Shown here: positions 10,284 to 18,290 of the stretch, one piece after another
Position numbering within the stretch: position 1 is the first letter of the stretch
How the letters are laid out: each line of letters begins with the position of its first letter
Assembly (NCBI RefSeq): GCF_004336805.1
Contig: NZ_SJXM01000004.1
Coordinates: 241,685 to 305,684, forward strand
Length of the DNA: 64,000 nt
Direction of reading: 5' to 3'
DNA from: Aeromicrobium sp. IC_218
GTDB lineage: Bacteria; Actinomycetota; Actinomycetes; Propionibacteriales; Nocardioidaceae
Notes under the pieces: model-generated
Told to the model about the DNA's origin: nothing
Seen by the model: the letters and a program-made list of their open reading frames with translations, nothing else
Database searches by the model: none
Translations under genes and position numbers: made by a program

Positions 10284-12146
10284 ATGAACCGTCCCATCCT
10301 GCGCTGGCTGTCCGCCACCGCCCTGAGCGGCGTGGTCGCGGCCACGCTGGTCGCCCCGATGAGCGTGGCCTCCGCGGCGCCCGGGCCGGCCGCCTTCTGC
10401 GCCGACGGCTCCCAGCCGATGGTCACGCAGGACGAGGCCGTCGCCTTCCCCGAGGGCGAGCCCGTCACCGGCCTCACCGTCGTCAAGGGCACGCAGCCCG
10501 TCGGCTTCACCGGCGAGTACGTCGGCCACGTCCAGGACGCGCTGGGCAAGGGCGTCGACATGCTGCTGTTCGAGCTCTCGGGCGCCGGCATCGACACCGG
10601 CAACCCCCGCGCGGGCATCTGGGCCGGCATGTCCGGCTCGCCGGTCTACGCCCAGGACGGCCGCCTCATCGGTGCCGTGGCCTACGGCCTCAACGGCGAC
10701 AACCTCCCGATCGCCGGCGTCACCCCGGCCGAGTACATGAAGCAGACCGGCGTCGACCGCGTCGCGCCGGCCCGTGTCTCGCTGACCCGCTCGACCCTGT
10801 CCGGCGCCTCCGCCGCCACCGAGCGCGCGCTGGCCGGCACGACCCTGCCGCGGCTCAAGACCCAGAAGGTCGTCGCCGGCGGCACCAAGGGCAACGCCCT
10901 GGCCAACCGCACGCTGAAGCGCGTGCCCGGCTCGTCCGCGACGGCGCGGGCCGCCCGCGCGGGCGGCTTCGCCTCGGTCGCCGCCCCGACGGTCATCAAC
11001 GACCCGCTCGTCCCCGGCGGCAACGTCGCGGTCGGCTACTCCACCGGCGACCTGTTCTCCGGCGGCGTCGGCACCGTCACCGCGGTCTGCGGCACGACGG
11101 TGTGGGCGTTCGGCCACCAGATGGACTTCGCCGGCAAGACGGCGCTGTCGATGCACAACGCCTCGGCCGCGCTCATCGTCCCGGACTCGACCGGCGGCAT
11201 GGGCTCGTTCAAGCAGGTCTCGCAGGTCGGCCAGCAGGTCGGCACGATCGACTACGACGGCTACGGCGCCCTGCGCGGCCAGATCGGCCGTCTGTCCGGC
11301 TTCCCGGTCACCACCAACGTCCTCAACGGCTCCGGCAAGCGCCTGGGCACCTACTCGGGCACGGTCGTGAACCGCGACATGGCGTCCTTCGCCGCCGCCT
11401 ACGCGCCGGCCTTCGCCGCCATCGACACGCTCGACAACATGGGCACGGGCACGGCGCGCCTCAGCTGGCGCATCGGCTACACGGTCCGTGGCGGCCGCGC
11501 CGGCACCCTCACGAACACCGACGTCTACGCCTCCCGCGGCGAGCTGGGCGACTACCTGGCCAGCGGCATCGGCAACGACGTCGCGAGCCTGCTCGAGACC
11601 GACCTGGCCGACGTGACCATCACCTCGGTGACGTCGAACCTCACCCTGCTGAGCGCCTCGGCGACCTCGTACCGCCACGTCGGCGCCCAGCGCTGGAACG
11701 GCAAGGCGTGGGTCTGGGCGAGCGGCACGTCGGTGAAGCGCGGCCAGACGGTCACGGTCCGCCCGGTCTACCGCCTGTTCCGCGACGGACGCCCGCAGGG
11801 CACCGTCGGCGGCCCGGCCCGCACGTTCGCGATCGCCAAGTCCGCCCGCGGCACCGCGAGGCTGACCTACTCGGCCAAGTCCCAGCAGCTCCCCGAGGGG
11901 TGCGAGATGGACGAGGACGGCGACATCTGGTGCGACGACGAGTTCGGCGAGGAGGAGGACACGCCGCGCACGTTCACGCAGCTCGTCACCCAGCTCGACG
12001 CGCTCGTCCCCTCCACCCACGGCATCGTGAACCTCAGCCAGAAGTGGAAGAGCAAGCGCGCCAAGGGCGTCAAGCAGCGCGAGGGCTACTCGGTGGCCCC
12101 CGGCTCGATCACGGGCACGTACACCGCGAGCCTCCGGGTCCGCTGA
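10284..12146 (+). CDS. Secreted SpoIVB-like peptidase S55 domain protein
   Basis: A 620-residue exported protein: signal peptide of about 30 residues ending near ASA-A, then an S55-like domain with GMSGSPVYAQDGRLIGAV, which has the form of the SpoIVB serine-protease motif. A conserved VWAFGHQMDF segment follows, then ~300 residues without a recognised fold and a short acidic insert (near residues 540-555). SpoIVB-family members cleave signalling proteins outside the membrane in spore formers. Here no sporulation gene is nearby, so the substrate is unknown. The catalytic serine context looks intact. The gene stands alone, with a repeat upstream and a strong terminator downstream. Confidence 0.82.
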   Translation: MNRPILRWLSATALSGVVAATLVAPMSVASAAPGPAAFCADGSQPMVTQDEAVAFPEGEPVTGLTVVKGTQPVGFTGEYVGHVQDALGKGVDMLLFELSGAGIDTGNPRAGIWAGMSGSPVYAQDGRLIGAVAYGLNGDNLPIAGVTPAEYMKQTGVDRVAPARVSLTRSTLSGASAATERALAGTTLPRLKTQKVVAGGTKGNALANRTLKRVPGSSATARAARAGGFASVAAPTVINDPLVPGGNVAVGYSTGDLFSGGVGTVTAVCGTTVWAFGHQMDFAGKTALSMHNASAALIVPDSTGGMGSFKQVSQVGQQVGTIDYDGYGALRGQIGRLSGFPVTTNVLNGSGKRLGTYSGTVVNRDMASFAAAYAPAFAAIDTLDNMGTGTARLSWRIGYTVRGGRAGTLTNTDVYASRGELGDYLASGIGNDVASLLETDLADVTITSVTSNLTLLSASATSYRHVGAQRWNGKAWVWASGTSVKRGQTVTVRPVYRLFRDGRPQGTVGGPARTFAIAKSARGTARLTYSAKSQQLPEGCEMDEDGDIWCDDEFGEEEDTPRTFTQLVTQLDALVPSTHGIVNLSQKWKSKRAKGVKQREGYSVAPGSITGTYTASLRVR

Positions 12147-12181
12147 CCCCAGGCCGACGCGGGCGACGAGCCCCGGACGCG

Positions 12182-12214
12182 ACGACGCCCCCGACCACCG
12201 GTCGGGGGCGTCGT
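12182..12214. terminator. Perfect hairpin between convergent genes
   Basis: A 14-bp perfect stem (12182-12195 with 12201-12214) and CACCG loop, placed between the S55 gene and the convergent hydroxyacyl-CoA dehydrogenase gene. It can serve both. Confidence 0.85.
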
Positions 12215-12227
12215 GCTGTGCCGGGGC

Positions 12228-13094
12228 TCAGTAGGCGTAGAAGCCGTGGCCGCTCTTCTTGCCGAGCAGGCCGGCGTCGACCATGCGGTCGAGCAGCGGC
12301 GGCGGCGAGTACAGCGGCTCCTTGAACTCGTCGTACATCGAGACGCCGATGGCGCGGATCGTGTCCAGGCCGATGAGGTCGCTCAGCGCGAGCGGGCCCA
12401 TCGGGTGACCGCACCCGAGCACCATGCCCTTGTCGATGTCCTCGGCCGAGGCGTAGCCGGCCTCGTACATGCGGATCGCCGACAGCAGGTAGGGCACCAG
12501 CAGGCTGTTGACCACGAACCCGGCGCGGTCGGTCGCCTCGATCGGCTGCTTGCCGAGCTTCTCGGTGACGAAGTGCTGCATGCGCGCCTTGGTCGCCTCG
12601 CCCGTGGTGAGCGAGGGGATGAGCTCGACGAGCTGCATGACCGGGGCCGGGTTGAAGAAGTGCACGCCCATGACGCGGTCGGCGCGGCCGGAGACGGCAC
12701 CGAGCTTCACGATCGGGATGGACGACGTGTTGGACGTCAGCACGGCGTCGTCCTGCTCCAGGATCGTGCCGAGCCGCTCGAACAGGCCGAGCTTCACGTC
12801 CTCGCGCTCGGACGCGGCCTCGACGACGAGGTCGCGGTCGGCCAGGCGCTCGAGCTCGGTGGTGAAGACGATGCGCTCGAGCGTCGCGTCGACGTCCTCG
12901 GCGCTGATCTTGCCGCGCTTCTCGGCCTTGCGCAGCGACCCCTCGACGCGCTCGCGCGCCGCCTGGGCGGCCTCCTCGGTGACCTCGACGACGATCGTCG
13001 ACAGGCCCCCGCGCGCCGTGACCTCCGTGATGCCCGAGCCCATCAGTCCGCCGCCGATCACGCCGACCTTCTCGATGTGGTCGAAGTCCGTCAT
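12228..13094 (-). CDS. 3-hydroxybutyryl-CoA dehydrogenase (FadB2/Hbd family)
   Basis: NAD(P)+-dependent oxidation of 3-hydroxyacyl-CoA to 3-ketoacyl-CoA, or the reverse. The 288-residue, single-function form has an N-terminal Rossmann motif (VGVIGGGLMGSGI), the catalytic region HFFNPAPVMQLVE and the C-terminal helical domain (GFVVNSLLVPYL, GLDTIRAIGVSMYDEF, GHGFYAY at the end). The length fits stand-alone Hbd/PaaH/FadB2 enzymes and not the long multifunctional FadB. No partner enzymes adjoin it, so it could serve butyrate, PHB-like or aromatic degradation. The start ATG follows GGAGGCACG. Confidence 0.94.
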   Translation of the reverse strand: MTDFDHIEKVGVIGGGLMGSGITEVTARGGLSTIVVEVTEEAAQAARERVEGSLRKAEKRGKISAEDVDATLERIVFTTELERLADRDLVVEAASEREDVKLGLFERLGTILEQDDAVLTSNTSSIPIVKLGAVSGRADRVMGVHFFNPAPVMQLVELIPSLTTGEATKARMQHFVTEKLGKQPIEATDRAGFVVNSLLVPYLLSAIRMYEAGYASAEDIDKGMVLGCGHPMGPLALSDLIGLDTIRAIGVSMYDEFKEPLYSPPPLLDRMVDAGLLGKKSGHGFYAY

Positions 13095-13198
13095 CGTGCC
13101 TCCCTCGCAGGTTCCTAGGACGTCACAGTATTCGGCCTCACCCAGCGTCCCCGGCGTGGGTCCGGCGACCGTCGGAGACGACGTGATGGGATGGACCC

Positions 13199-13594
13199 AT
13201 GCACGTCCGTCCCCTCCTCCTCGCCGCGGTGCTGGCGCTCGGCACCGCCGGCTGCGGCCTCGTCCCCGGCGACCTCGGGGGCGGCGACGACACTCCGGTC
13301 ACGCCGGCCGACCAGGCGTCGCCGGTGCCGGAGGCGCTGGTCTCGATGACGTGCGGGGCGCCGCAGTCGGGCGTGGTCGTCGTGCGCGGCGTGCTCAGCA
13401 ACGCCGGCTCGAAGGCCGCGCGCTACCAGGTGACCGCCTTCGCCGACGTGGCCGACGGCCAGTCGCGCGGCAGCCGCGTGGTCACGGTCGGACCGGTCGC
13501 GGGCGGCGCCACGGCGGAGTTCACCATCGAGGGCGTGCCCACCACCGTCGCGCAGCCCGAGTGCCGTGCGCAGGTGCTGAAGCTGCCCGAGTAG
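13199..13594 (+). CDS. Small lipoprotein with FxLYD-like domain
   Basis: 131 residues. A short hydrophobic signal ends in LGTAGC, a lipobox, so the mature protein should be acylated on Cys19. About 30 polar residues follow, then a single beta-sandwich-looking domain (GVVVVRGVLSNAGSKAARYQVTAFADV...) resembling FxLYD-type or CARDB-like folds. Function is unknown. The start is probably leaderless, since TGGGAT (13187-13192) lies six nt upstream. The last ~26 codons and the stop are duplicated downstream of the nuclease cassette (14670-14756), so this gene's own 3' end may have been supplied by the inserted DNA. Confidence 0.8.
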   Translation: MHVRPLLLAAVLALGTAGCGLVPGDLGGGDDTPVTPADQASPVPEALVSMTCGAPQSGVVVVRGVLSNAGSKAARYQVTAFADVADGQSRGSRVVTVGPVAGGATAEFTIEGVPTTVAQPECRAQVLKLPE

Positions 13595-13604
13595 ACGACG
13601 ACGC
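13518..13604 (+). repeat. Left 87-bp direct repeat bounding the Mrr cassette
   Basis: Covers the last ~26 codons and stop of the lipoprotein gene plus 10 following bases. It is repeated at 14670-14756 with a single difference (T13567 versus C14719). Confidence 0.93.
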
Positions 13605-13754
13605 GGAAGCTTACGCGTACGTGCCGTTTGGGTCGAAACGCCGTTGACCTGTGACTTGCTCATTCGCCTAGATCGATTCAGCCGCGAAGAGCGCTCGGCG
13701 AGTTCTTCCGCCAGATCTGTCCCGACAAAGCATATTTCGACTTAGGCTCCCCGG

Positions 13755-14666
13755 GTGGTTTCCTTTGAGCGGCGCGTTGAGCGGATCAAAGCGAGTGTCC
13801 CGGGCACCAAATGGGAAGCGCGCGATCGCTGGATCACGAGCTTGAGTTCCGTTTCGTTGTTGACCTTGGAGAGTCCGTGTGCCCGGGTCTATCGACCCGG
13901 GCTGCCGGAGATCGTTTTCCTCAACGCTCGGATCTTCCTCACTCAGGAGGCTCTGCACGTGGTGTCTGAGCGCGGCGCGCGCTACGACATTGAGCTCCGA
14001 TATGAGAGTCCGCGCGTCGCCGCTGTTGGATTTCATCCCCACGAATTGCCGGGTCTACGTGATGGACGTACGGGCGTCGTCACTCTGGAGCAACTGCTGA
14101 CACAACGCCAGGCCCTCGCGGCGAACAGTCGTCGTGGGTGGGAAGCCGTCATCGATGTCCTGTATCCAGAGCATGTTGAACGCGCTATGGCGCTGGGGGC
14201 GGCGCTTGACCAACAGCGCGAGGATCTCGGTCTATGGTTCGAGAACGGGCATCCAACCGATCCGATTCGTGCTGGCGGCCCGCCGCCCGGGCGCCGTTTG
14301 GTGCGGGATGCGCTTGAAGCTGAGTATCTGGCAGCAGACTGGGTGCGCTGGATGGGCTGGCAAAATGCGATCGTCACTCCTCCTAGTGGCGATGGCGGCC
14401 TGGATGTCATCGGCTACGCCGCGGGCGAACCGGACGTGGCCGCACAGGTGAAGTTTGAGGCCAAGCCAGTAGGGCGCCCAACAGTGCAGGCGCTATATGG
14501 AGCGAGCGTTGGCGCCGGCTGCCGCCATCACATGGTTTTCAGTTCTGCTGGATACACGCGCGGCGCGGTCGAATGGGCAGCACAAACGCGCATCGCCCTG
14601 TTTCGCTTCAGTTTCGATGGGGGGATCGAACCTCTCAACGATCTCGCCAACTCGTATCTGCACTAG
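13755..14666 (+). CDS. Mrr-like restriction endonuclease
   Basis: 303 residues. The C-terminal ~125 residues form an Mrr-type PD-(D/E)xK nuclease: LAADWVRWMGWQNAIVTPP, SGDGGLDVIG (catalytic aspartate), AAQVKFEAKPVGR (QxK variant of the ExK pair), then GYTRGAVEWAAQTRIALF and DGGIEPLN. The N-terminal ~170 residues are not recognised and may target DNA. The family cuts modified or foreign DNA; whether this one needs methylation is unknown. GTG 13755 fits a leaderless start because TAGGCT (13743-13748) ends six nt before it; there is no Shine-Dalgarno. No methyltransferase is next to it, consistent with a type IV-like solo enzyme. Codon use differs from its neighbours, indicating transfer. Confidence 0.85.
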   Translation: MVSFERRVERIKASVPGTKWEARDRWITSLSSVSLLTLESPCARVYRPGLPEIVFLNARIFLTQEALHVVSERGARYDIELRYESPRVAAVGFHPHELPGLRDGRTGVVTLEQLLTQRQALAANSRRGWEAVIDVLYPEHVERAMALGAALDQQREDLGLWFENGHPTDPIRAGGPPPGRRLVRDALEAEYLAADWVRWMGWQNAIVTPPSGDGGLDVIGYAAGEPDVAAQVKFEAKPVGRPTVQALYGASVGAGCRHHMVFSSAGYTRGAVEWAAQTRIALFRFSFDGGIEPLNDLANSYLH

Positions 14667-14669
14667 GGC

Positions 14670-14756
14670 AGTTCACCATCGAGGGCGTGCCCACCACCGT
14701 CGCGCAGCCCGAGTGCCGCGCGCAGGTGCTGAAGCTGCCCGAGTAGACGACGACGC
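14670..14756 (+). repeat. Right 87-bp direct repeat bounding the Mrr cassette
   Basis: 86 of 87 bases match 13518-13604. It is a promoterless 3' fragment of the lipoprotein gene, including its stop codon, still attached to what appears to be the original terminator. Confidence 0.93.
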
Positions 14757-14787
14757 CCCGCCGGGCCGGGGCCGGGCGGGGCGTCGT
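14750..14787. terminator. Hairpin terminator displaced from the lipoprotein gene
   Basis: A 13-bp perfect stem (14750-14762 with 14775-14787) and 12-nt GC-only loop. It now separates the cassette from the convergent fprA-like gene. Confidence 0.75.
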
Positions 14788-14797
14788 GACGGGTGCG

Positions 14798-16162
14798 TCA
14801 GCCGCGGGCGATGCGCACCATGTCCTCGCGGGGGACGACCTTGACCCGCTCGCGCTGGTGCTCGTGGCTCTCGCCCAGGCCGAGCTCGTGCTCGTCGAGC
14901 TTCTCCCAGCCCTCCCACGTCGTGTAGTGCAGGCCGAGCGAGTCCAGGTGGCGGTCGAACGCCTCGCGGTCGGGCTGCTCGGGGGCCTCCAGGCGTCCGG
15001 CCTCGAAGTCCTCCAGCAGCATCGTGACGGTCTGGTTGGCGTCGGACTTGGTGTGGCCGATGAGGCCGATCGGGCCGCGCTTGATCCAGCCGGTGACGTA
15101 CGCGCCGGGCAGCGGCGAGCCGTCGATCTCGAGCACGTGGCCGCCGTCGTTGGGGACGACGCCGGCGTGGGTGTCGAACGGCAGGCCCGACAGCTGGTCG
15201 GAGTAGTAGCCGATCGCGCGGTAGACGGCCTGGACCGGCCAGTCCTGGAACTCGCCGGTGCCGCGGACGTTGCCGGTGCCGTCGAGCTCGGTGACCTCGG
15301 TGCGCAGGCCCACGACCTTGCCGTCCTCGCCGAGGATCTCGACCGGGTTCTGGCAGAAGTGGATGTGGATGCGGTGGTCGGCGCCCGACGGCTCCGTGGC
15401 CAGGTACTTGGTCAGCACGTCGACCACGAGCTTCTGGCTCTTGGAGGCGCGGATGGCGTCCATCGAGCCCTCGTCGAACTCGAAGCCCTCGGGGTGGACG
15501 ATGACGTCGATGTTGGGCGAGTGCGACAGCTCGCGCAGCTCCATCGGCGTGAACTTCACCTGGGCGGGGCCGCGGCGGGCGAAGACGTGGACGTCCTTCG
15601 CGGCGTTCTTCCTCAGCCCCTCGTGGACGTTGTCGGGGATCTCGGTCACCAGCAGCTCGTCGGCCGTCTTGGCCAGGATGCGGGCGATGTCGAGGCCGAC
15701 GTTGCCGACGCCGAGCACGGCGACGGACTCCGCGTGCGGCTGGAAGTCCCACTCGCGCGAGACGTCCGGGTGGCCGTCGTACCAGTACACGAAGTCGGCC
15801 GCGCCGTAGCTGCCGTGCAGGTCGATGCCGGGGATGTCGAGGTCGCGGTCACGACGGGCGCCGGTGGCGAACACCACGGCGTCGTAGAACGTGCGCAGCT
15901 GCTCCAGCTTGAGGTCGTCGCCGTACGCGACGTTGCCGAAGAAGCGGATCGCGTCGTTGCTCATGACGCGCTTGAGCGCCTTGATGATCTCCTTGATCCG
16001 CGGGTGGTCCGGCGCCACGCCGTAGCGGATCAGGCCGAACGGCGTGGGGTCGCGCTCGATCAGGTCGACGGTGACGTCGGCGTCGGACTTGGTCAGGATG
16101 TCGGCGGCGTAGATGCCGGCCGGTCCCGCGCCCACGATGGCGACGCGCAGCTGCCTGCTCAT
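14798..16162 (-). CDS. fprA: NADPH:ferredoxin reductase, FprA type
   Basis: A 454-residue flavoprotein of the adrenodoxin-reductase-like class, moving electrons between NADPH and ferredoxin. Seen: an FAD-binding Rossmann motif at the N-terminus (VAIVGAGPAGIYAADIL), the downstream TPFGLIRYGVAPDH signature of this class, an NADP-binding VLGVGNVGLDIARIL, and late GWIKRGPIGLIGHTKSDA. Length matches mycobacterial FprA (about 455). An IdeR/DtxR-like box lies about 30 bp upstream of the start, so iron control is likely. Ferredoxin partners are not in the window. The gene is monocistronic and convergent with the Mrr cassette. Confidence 0.95.
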   Translation of the reverse strand: MSRQLRVAIVGAGPAGIYAADILTKSDADVTVDLIERDPTPFGLIRYGVAPDHPRIKEIIKALKRVMSNDAIRFFGNVAYGDDLKLEQLRTFYDAVVFATGARRDRDLDIPGIDLHGSYGAADFVYWYDGHPDVSREWDFQPHAESVAVLGVGNVGLDIARILAKTADELLVTEIPDNVHEGLRKNAAKDVHVFARRGPAQVKFTPMELRELSHSPNIDVIVHPEGFEFDEGSMDAIRASKSQKLVVDVLTKYLATEPSGADHRIHIHFCQNPVEILGEDGKVVGLRTEVTELDGTGNVRGTGEFQDWPVQAVYRAIGYYSDQLSGLPFDTHAGVVPNDGGHVLEIDGSPLPGAYVTGWIKRGPIGLIGHTKSDANQTVTMLLEDFEAGRLEAPEQPDREAFDRHLDSLGLHYTTWEGWEKLDEHELGLGESHEHQRERVKVVPREDMVRIARG

Positions 16163-16190
16163 TCAGTGTTCTCCCGGGTCGACTGGGGTC

Positions 16191-16204
16191 TTAGGCAAGC
16201 CTAA
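16191..16204. promoter_or_regulatory. IdeR/DtxR-like iron box upstream of fprA
   Basis: TTAGGCAAGCCTAA is a near-palindrome matching 13 of the first 14 positions of the 19-bp DtxR/IdeR consensus; the outer right arm is poor. It lies about 30 bp before the fprA-like start and ~105 bp before the divergent oxidoreductase gene. Confidence 0.55.
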
Positions 16205-16310
16205 ACGGTCGGGCCAACGGCGGCCCGGGGGCGTCCATCGGGCAAGACGTCCCCCGATTGCGGCGCCCCGCCCCGGGCGACAGGGTGGAGGGACGACGAA
16301 GGGAGTGCCC

Positions 16311-17708
16311 GTGTCGACAGCCGTCGTGGTGGGATCGGGGCCGAACGGCCTCGCAGCGGCCATCGTCCTGGCCCAGGCCGGGGTGGACGTGACCGTGCTG
16401 GAGGCGCACGACTCGATCGGCGGCGGCACCCGCACCGAGGAGCTGACGCTGCCGGGCGTGCTGCACGACGTGTGCTCCGCGGCGCACCCCACCGGTCTCG
16501 CGTCCCCGTTCTTCCGGGCGCTGCCGCTGGCCGAGCACGGCCTGGAGTGGCTGTGGCCCGAGATCGACGCCGTGCACCCGCTGGACGACGGCCGGGGCGC
16601 CGCCCTCTACCGCGACCTCGACCGGACGGTCGAGGGGCTGGGCGTCGACGGCGACCGCTGGCGCCACGTCTTCGGACCGCTGGTCGAGCACAAGGAGGCG
16701 CTGGTCGACGAGCTGTTCGGCCCGATCGTCCACGTGCCGGCCCACCCGCTGGTCATGGCCCGCTTCGGCGTCAACGCGCTGCTGCCCGCGACCGTGTTCG
16801 CCCGGCGCTTCCAGGACCCGCAGACCCGCGCCCTGTTCGCCGGCATGTCCGACCACGCCGTGCAGCCGCTCACCCGTCCGACCACCGCCGCCCTCGGCCT
16901 CATGTTCGGCACGTTCTCGCACGGCTGGGGCTGGCCGGTCGCCAAGGGCGGCTCCATCTCCATCACCCGCGCCATGGCGTCGCTGCTCGAGAAGCTCGGC
17001 GGACGCATCGAGACCGGCCACCGGGTCACCGAGCTGCCGCAGGCCGACCTGGTCATGCTCGACACCAGCCCCGACCAGGCGTTGAGGCTCGCCGGCGACC
17101 GGGCTCCGTGGCACGTCCGTCGCTCCCTGCGCAAGTGGCGCTACGGTCCCGGCACGTTCAAGGTCGACTTCGCCGTGGCCGAGGGCGTCCCGTGGACGAA
17201 CGAGAAGGCGCACCACGCCGGCACCGTCCACCTCGGCGGCGAGATCGAGCAGGTCAACGCGGCCGAGCAGGCGATCGCGAAGGGACGGATGCCCGAGCGT
17301 CCCTTCGTCATCGTGTGCCAGCAGCACCTCGCCGACCCGAGCCGCTCGAACGGCGACGTGCACCCGATCTGGGCGTACGCGCACGTCCCGCACGGCTACG
17401 AGGGTGACGCGACCGAGGCCGTGATCGCGCAGATCGAGCGGTTCGCCCCGGGCTTCCGCGACCGGATCCTGGCCCAGGCCGTGCGCGGCCCGCAGGCCTG
17501 GCACGACTACAACGCCAACTACGTCGGCGGCGACATCGCCGGCGGGGCCAACGATCCGTGGCAGGTGGTGATGCGTCCGCGCATGTCGCCGGACCCGTAC
17601 CGTGTGGCCGACGGCGTGTACCTCTGCTCGGCGTCCACCCCGCCCGGCGGCGGCGTGCACGGCATGTCGGGGTTCCAGGCCGCGGTGCGGGCTGTCCGTT
17701 CGCTGTGA
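16311..17708 (+). CDS. FAD-dependent oxidoreductase, phytoene desaturase-like
   Basis: 465 residues. An N-terminal dinucleotide-binding motif (AVVVGSGPNGLAAAIVLAQAG, then EAHDSIGGGTRT) and a C-terminal FAD loop (GVYLCSASTPPGGGVHGMSG) place it in the CrtI/amine-oxidase flavoprotein family. No carotenoid gene is nearby, so a pigment role is not supported; the family includes many uncharacterised actinobacterial members. I chose GTG 16311 because AAGGGA precedes it at six nt; GTG 16305, two codons earlier, is also possible. It may share the iron-regulated intergenic region with the divergent fprA-like gene. Confidence 0.85.
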   Translation: MSTAVVVGSGPNGLAAAIVLAQAGVDVTVLEAHDSIGGGTRTEELTLPGVLHDVCSAAHPTGLASPFFRALPLAEHGLEWLWPEIDAVHPLDDGRGAALYRDLDRTVEGLGVDGDRWRHVFGPLVEHKEALVDELFGPIVHVPAHPLVMARFGVNALLPATVFARRFQDPQTRALFAGMSDHAVQPLTRPTTAALGLMFGTFSHGWGWPVAKGGSISITRAMASLLEKLGGRIETGHRVTELPQADLVMLDTSPDQALRLAGDRAPWHVRRSLRKWRYGPGTFKVDFAVAEGVPWTNEKAHHAGTVHLGGEIEQVNAAEQAIAKGRMPERPFVIVCQQHLADPSRSNGDVHPIWAYAHVPHGYEGDATEAVIAQIERFAPGFRDRILAQAVRGPQAWHDYNANYVGGDIAGGANDPWQVVMRPRMSPDPYRVADGVYLCSASTPPGGGVHGMSGFQAAVRAVRSL

Positions 17709-17801
17709 GTCACGCCTCGGGACGCGTGCGGGGGAACTAGCCCGGACGAGGGATCGTTGTACCGACAAGTTCCGAAGACGTCCCGTGTCCCAGGAGGACC
17801 G

Positions 17802-18287
17802 ATGAAGCTCACCCGCCTGCCCCAGGCCGCCGCCGGCGCGGCCGCCGTCTCGCTGATGCTGCTCACCGCCGCCTGCGGCTCGGACGACTCCTCGTCCGAG
17901 GCGTCGAGCGAGGCCACGAGCGCGAGCCCGTCCGCCGAGGCCACCCAGGACGCCACCGACGCCGCCCCCGACACGGGCGCCACCGGTGCCTACAAGGCCG
18001 GCGACTACGACGCCGAGGGGAGCTACCAGACGCCCGGCGGCACGCAGAGCGTCGAGGTCGAGGTGACGCTCGAGGCCGACGGCACGATCACCGCCGTCGA
18101 GGTCGACCCGCAGGCCGAGGGCGGCAACTCCGAGATGTTCCAGAAGAAGTTCGCCGGCGGCATCAGCGAGGTCGTGGTCGGCAAGAAGATCGACGAGCTG
18201 GACGTCTCGAAGGTGGCCGGCTCGTCGCTCACCAGCGGCGGCTTCAACGCCGCCATCGAGGACATCACCGGCCAGGCGCAGGCCTGA
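17802..18287 (+). CDS. FMN-binding domain lipoprotein
   Basis: 161 residues: a signal peptide with lipobox LLTAAC (Cys at about 26), an acidic Ser/Thr/Ala-rich linker (to about 65) and one FMN_bind domain. The site equivalent to (S/T)GAT reads AGSSLTSGG, so the flavin acceptor would be serine in place of the usual threonine. It should sit on the outer face of the membrane and carry FMN attached by ApbE, whose gene starts 3 nt after this stop. The ATG follows AGGAGGACC, one of the best ribosome sites here. The trio with ApbE and the membrane FNR fusion implies an extracytoplasmic electron-transfer role. Confidence 0.88.
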   Translation: MKLTRLPQAAAGAAAVSLMLLTAACGSDDSSSEASSEATSASPSAEATQDATDAAPDTGATGAYKAGDYDAEGSYQTPGGTQSVEVEVTLEADGTITAVEVDPQAEGGNSEMFQKKFAGGISEVVVGKKIDELDVSKVAGSSLTSGGFNAAIEDITGQAQA

Positions 18288-18290
18288 CCC

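Larger units (their letters stand above)
13605..14756 (+). mobile_element. Inserted low-GC cassette carrying an Mrr-like nuclease
   Basis: A 1152-bp unit (the spacing of the two 87-bp repeats) lies between the lipoprotein gene and its displaced terminator. Base composition and codon use are clearly less GC-rich than on either side (for example AAAGCATATTTCG and TTGTTGACCTTGG). It contains one gene and no integrase or transposase. The native terminator lies beyond the right repeat. This suggests the element brought its own copy of the gene's 3' end, as site-specific elements do, or came in by single crossover. That it is mobile is inference. Confidence 0.65.

Noticed and set aside
14670..14756. 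Possible pseudogene of a second lipoprotein
   Set aside because: The similarity is limited to an 87-bp 3' segment with a sharp edge at the cassette boundary, so it is better explained as a flanking repeat than as a decayed gene copy.
16113..16310. Extended N-terminus of the FAD oxidoreductase
   Set aside because: The 66 upstream residues are Arg/Pro-rich, overlap the fprA start and the iron box, and precede a proper Shine-Dalgarno and Rossmann start at 16311.
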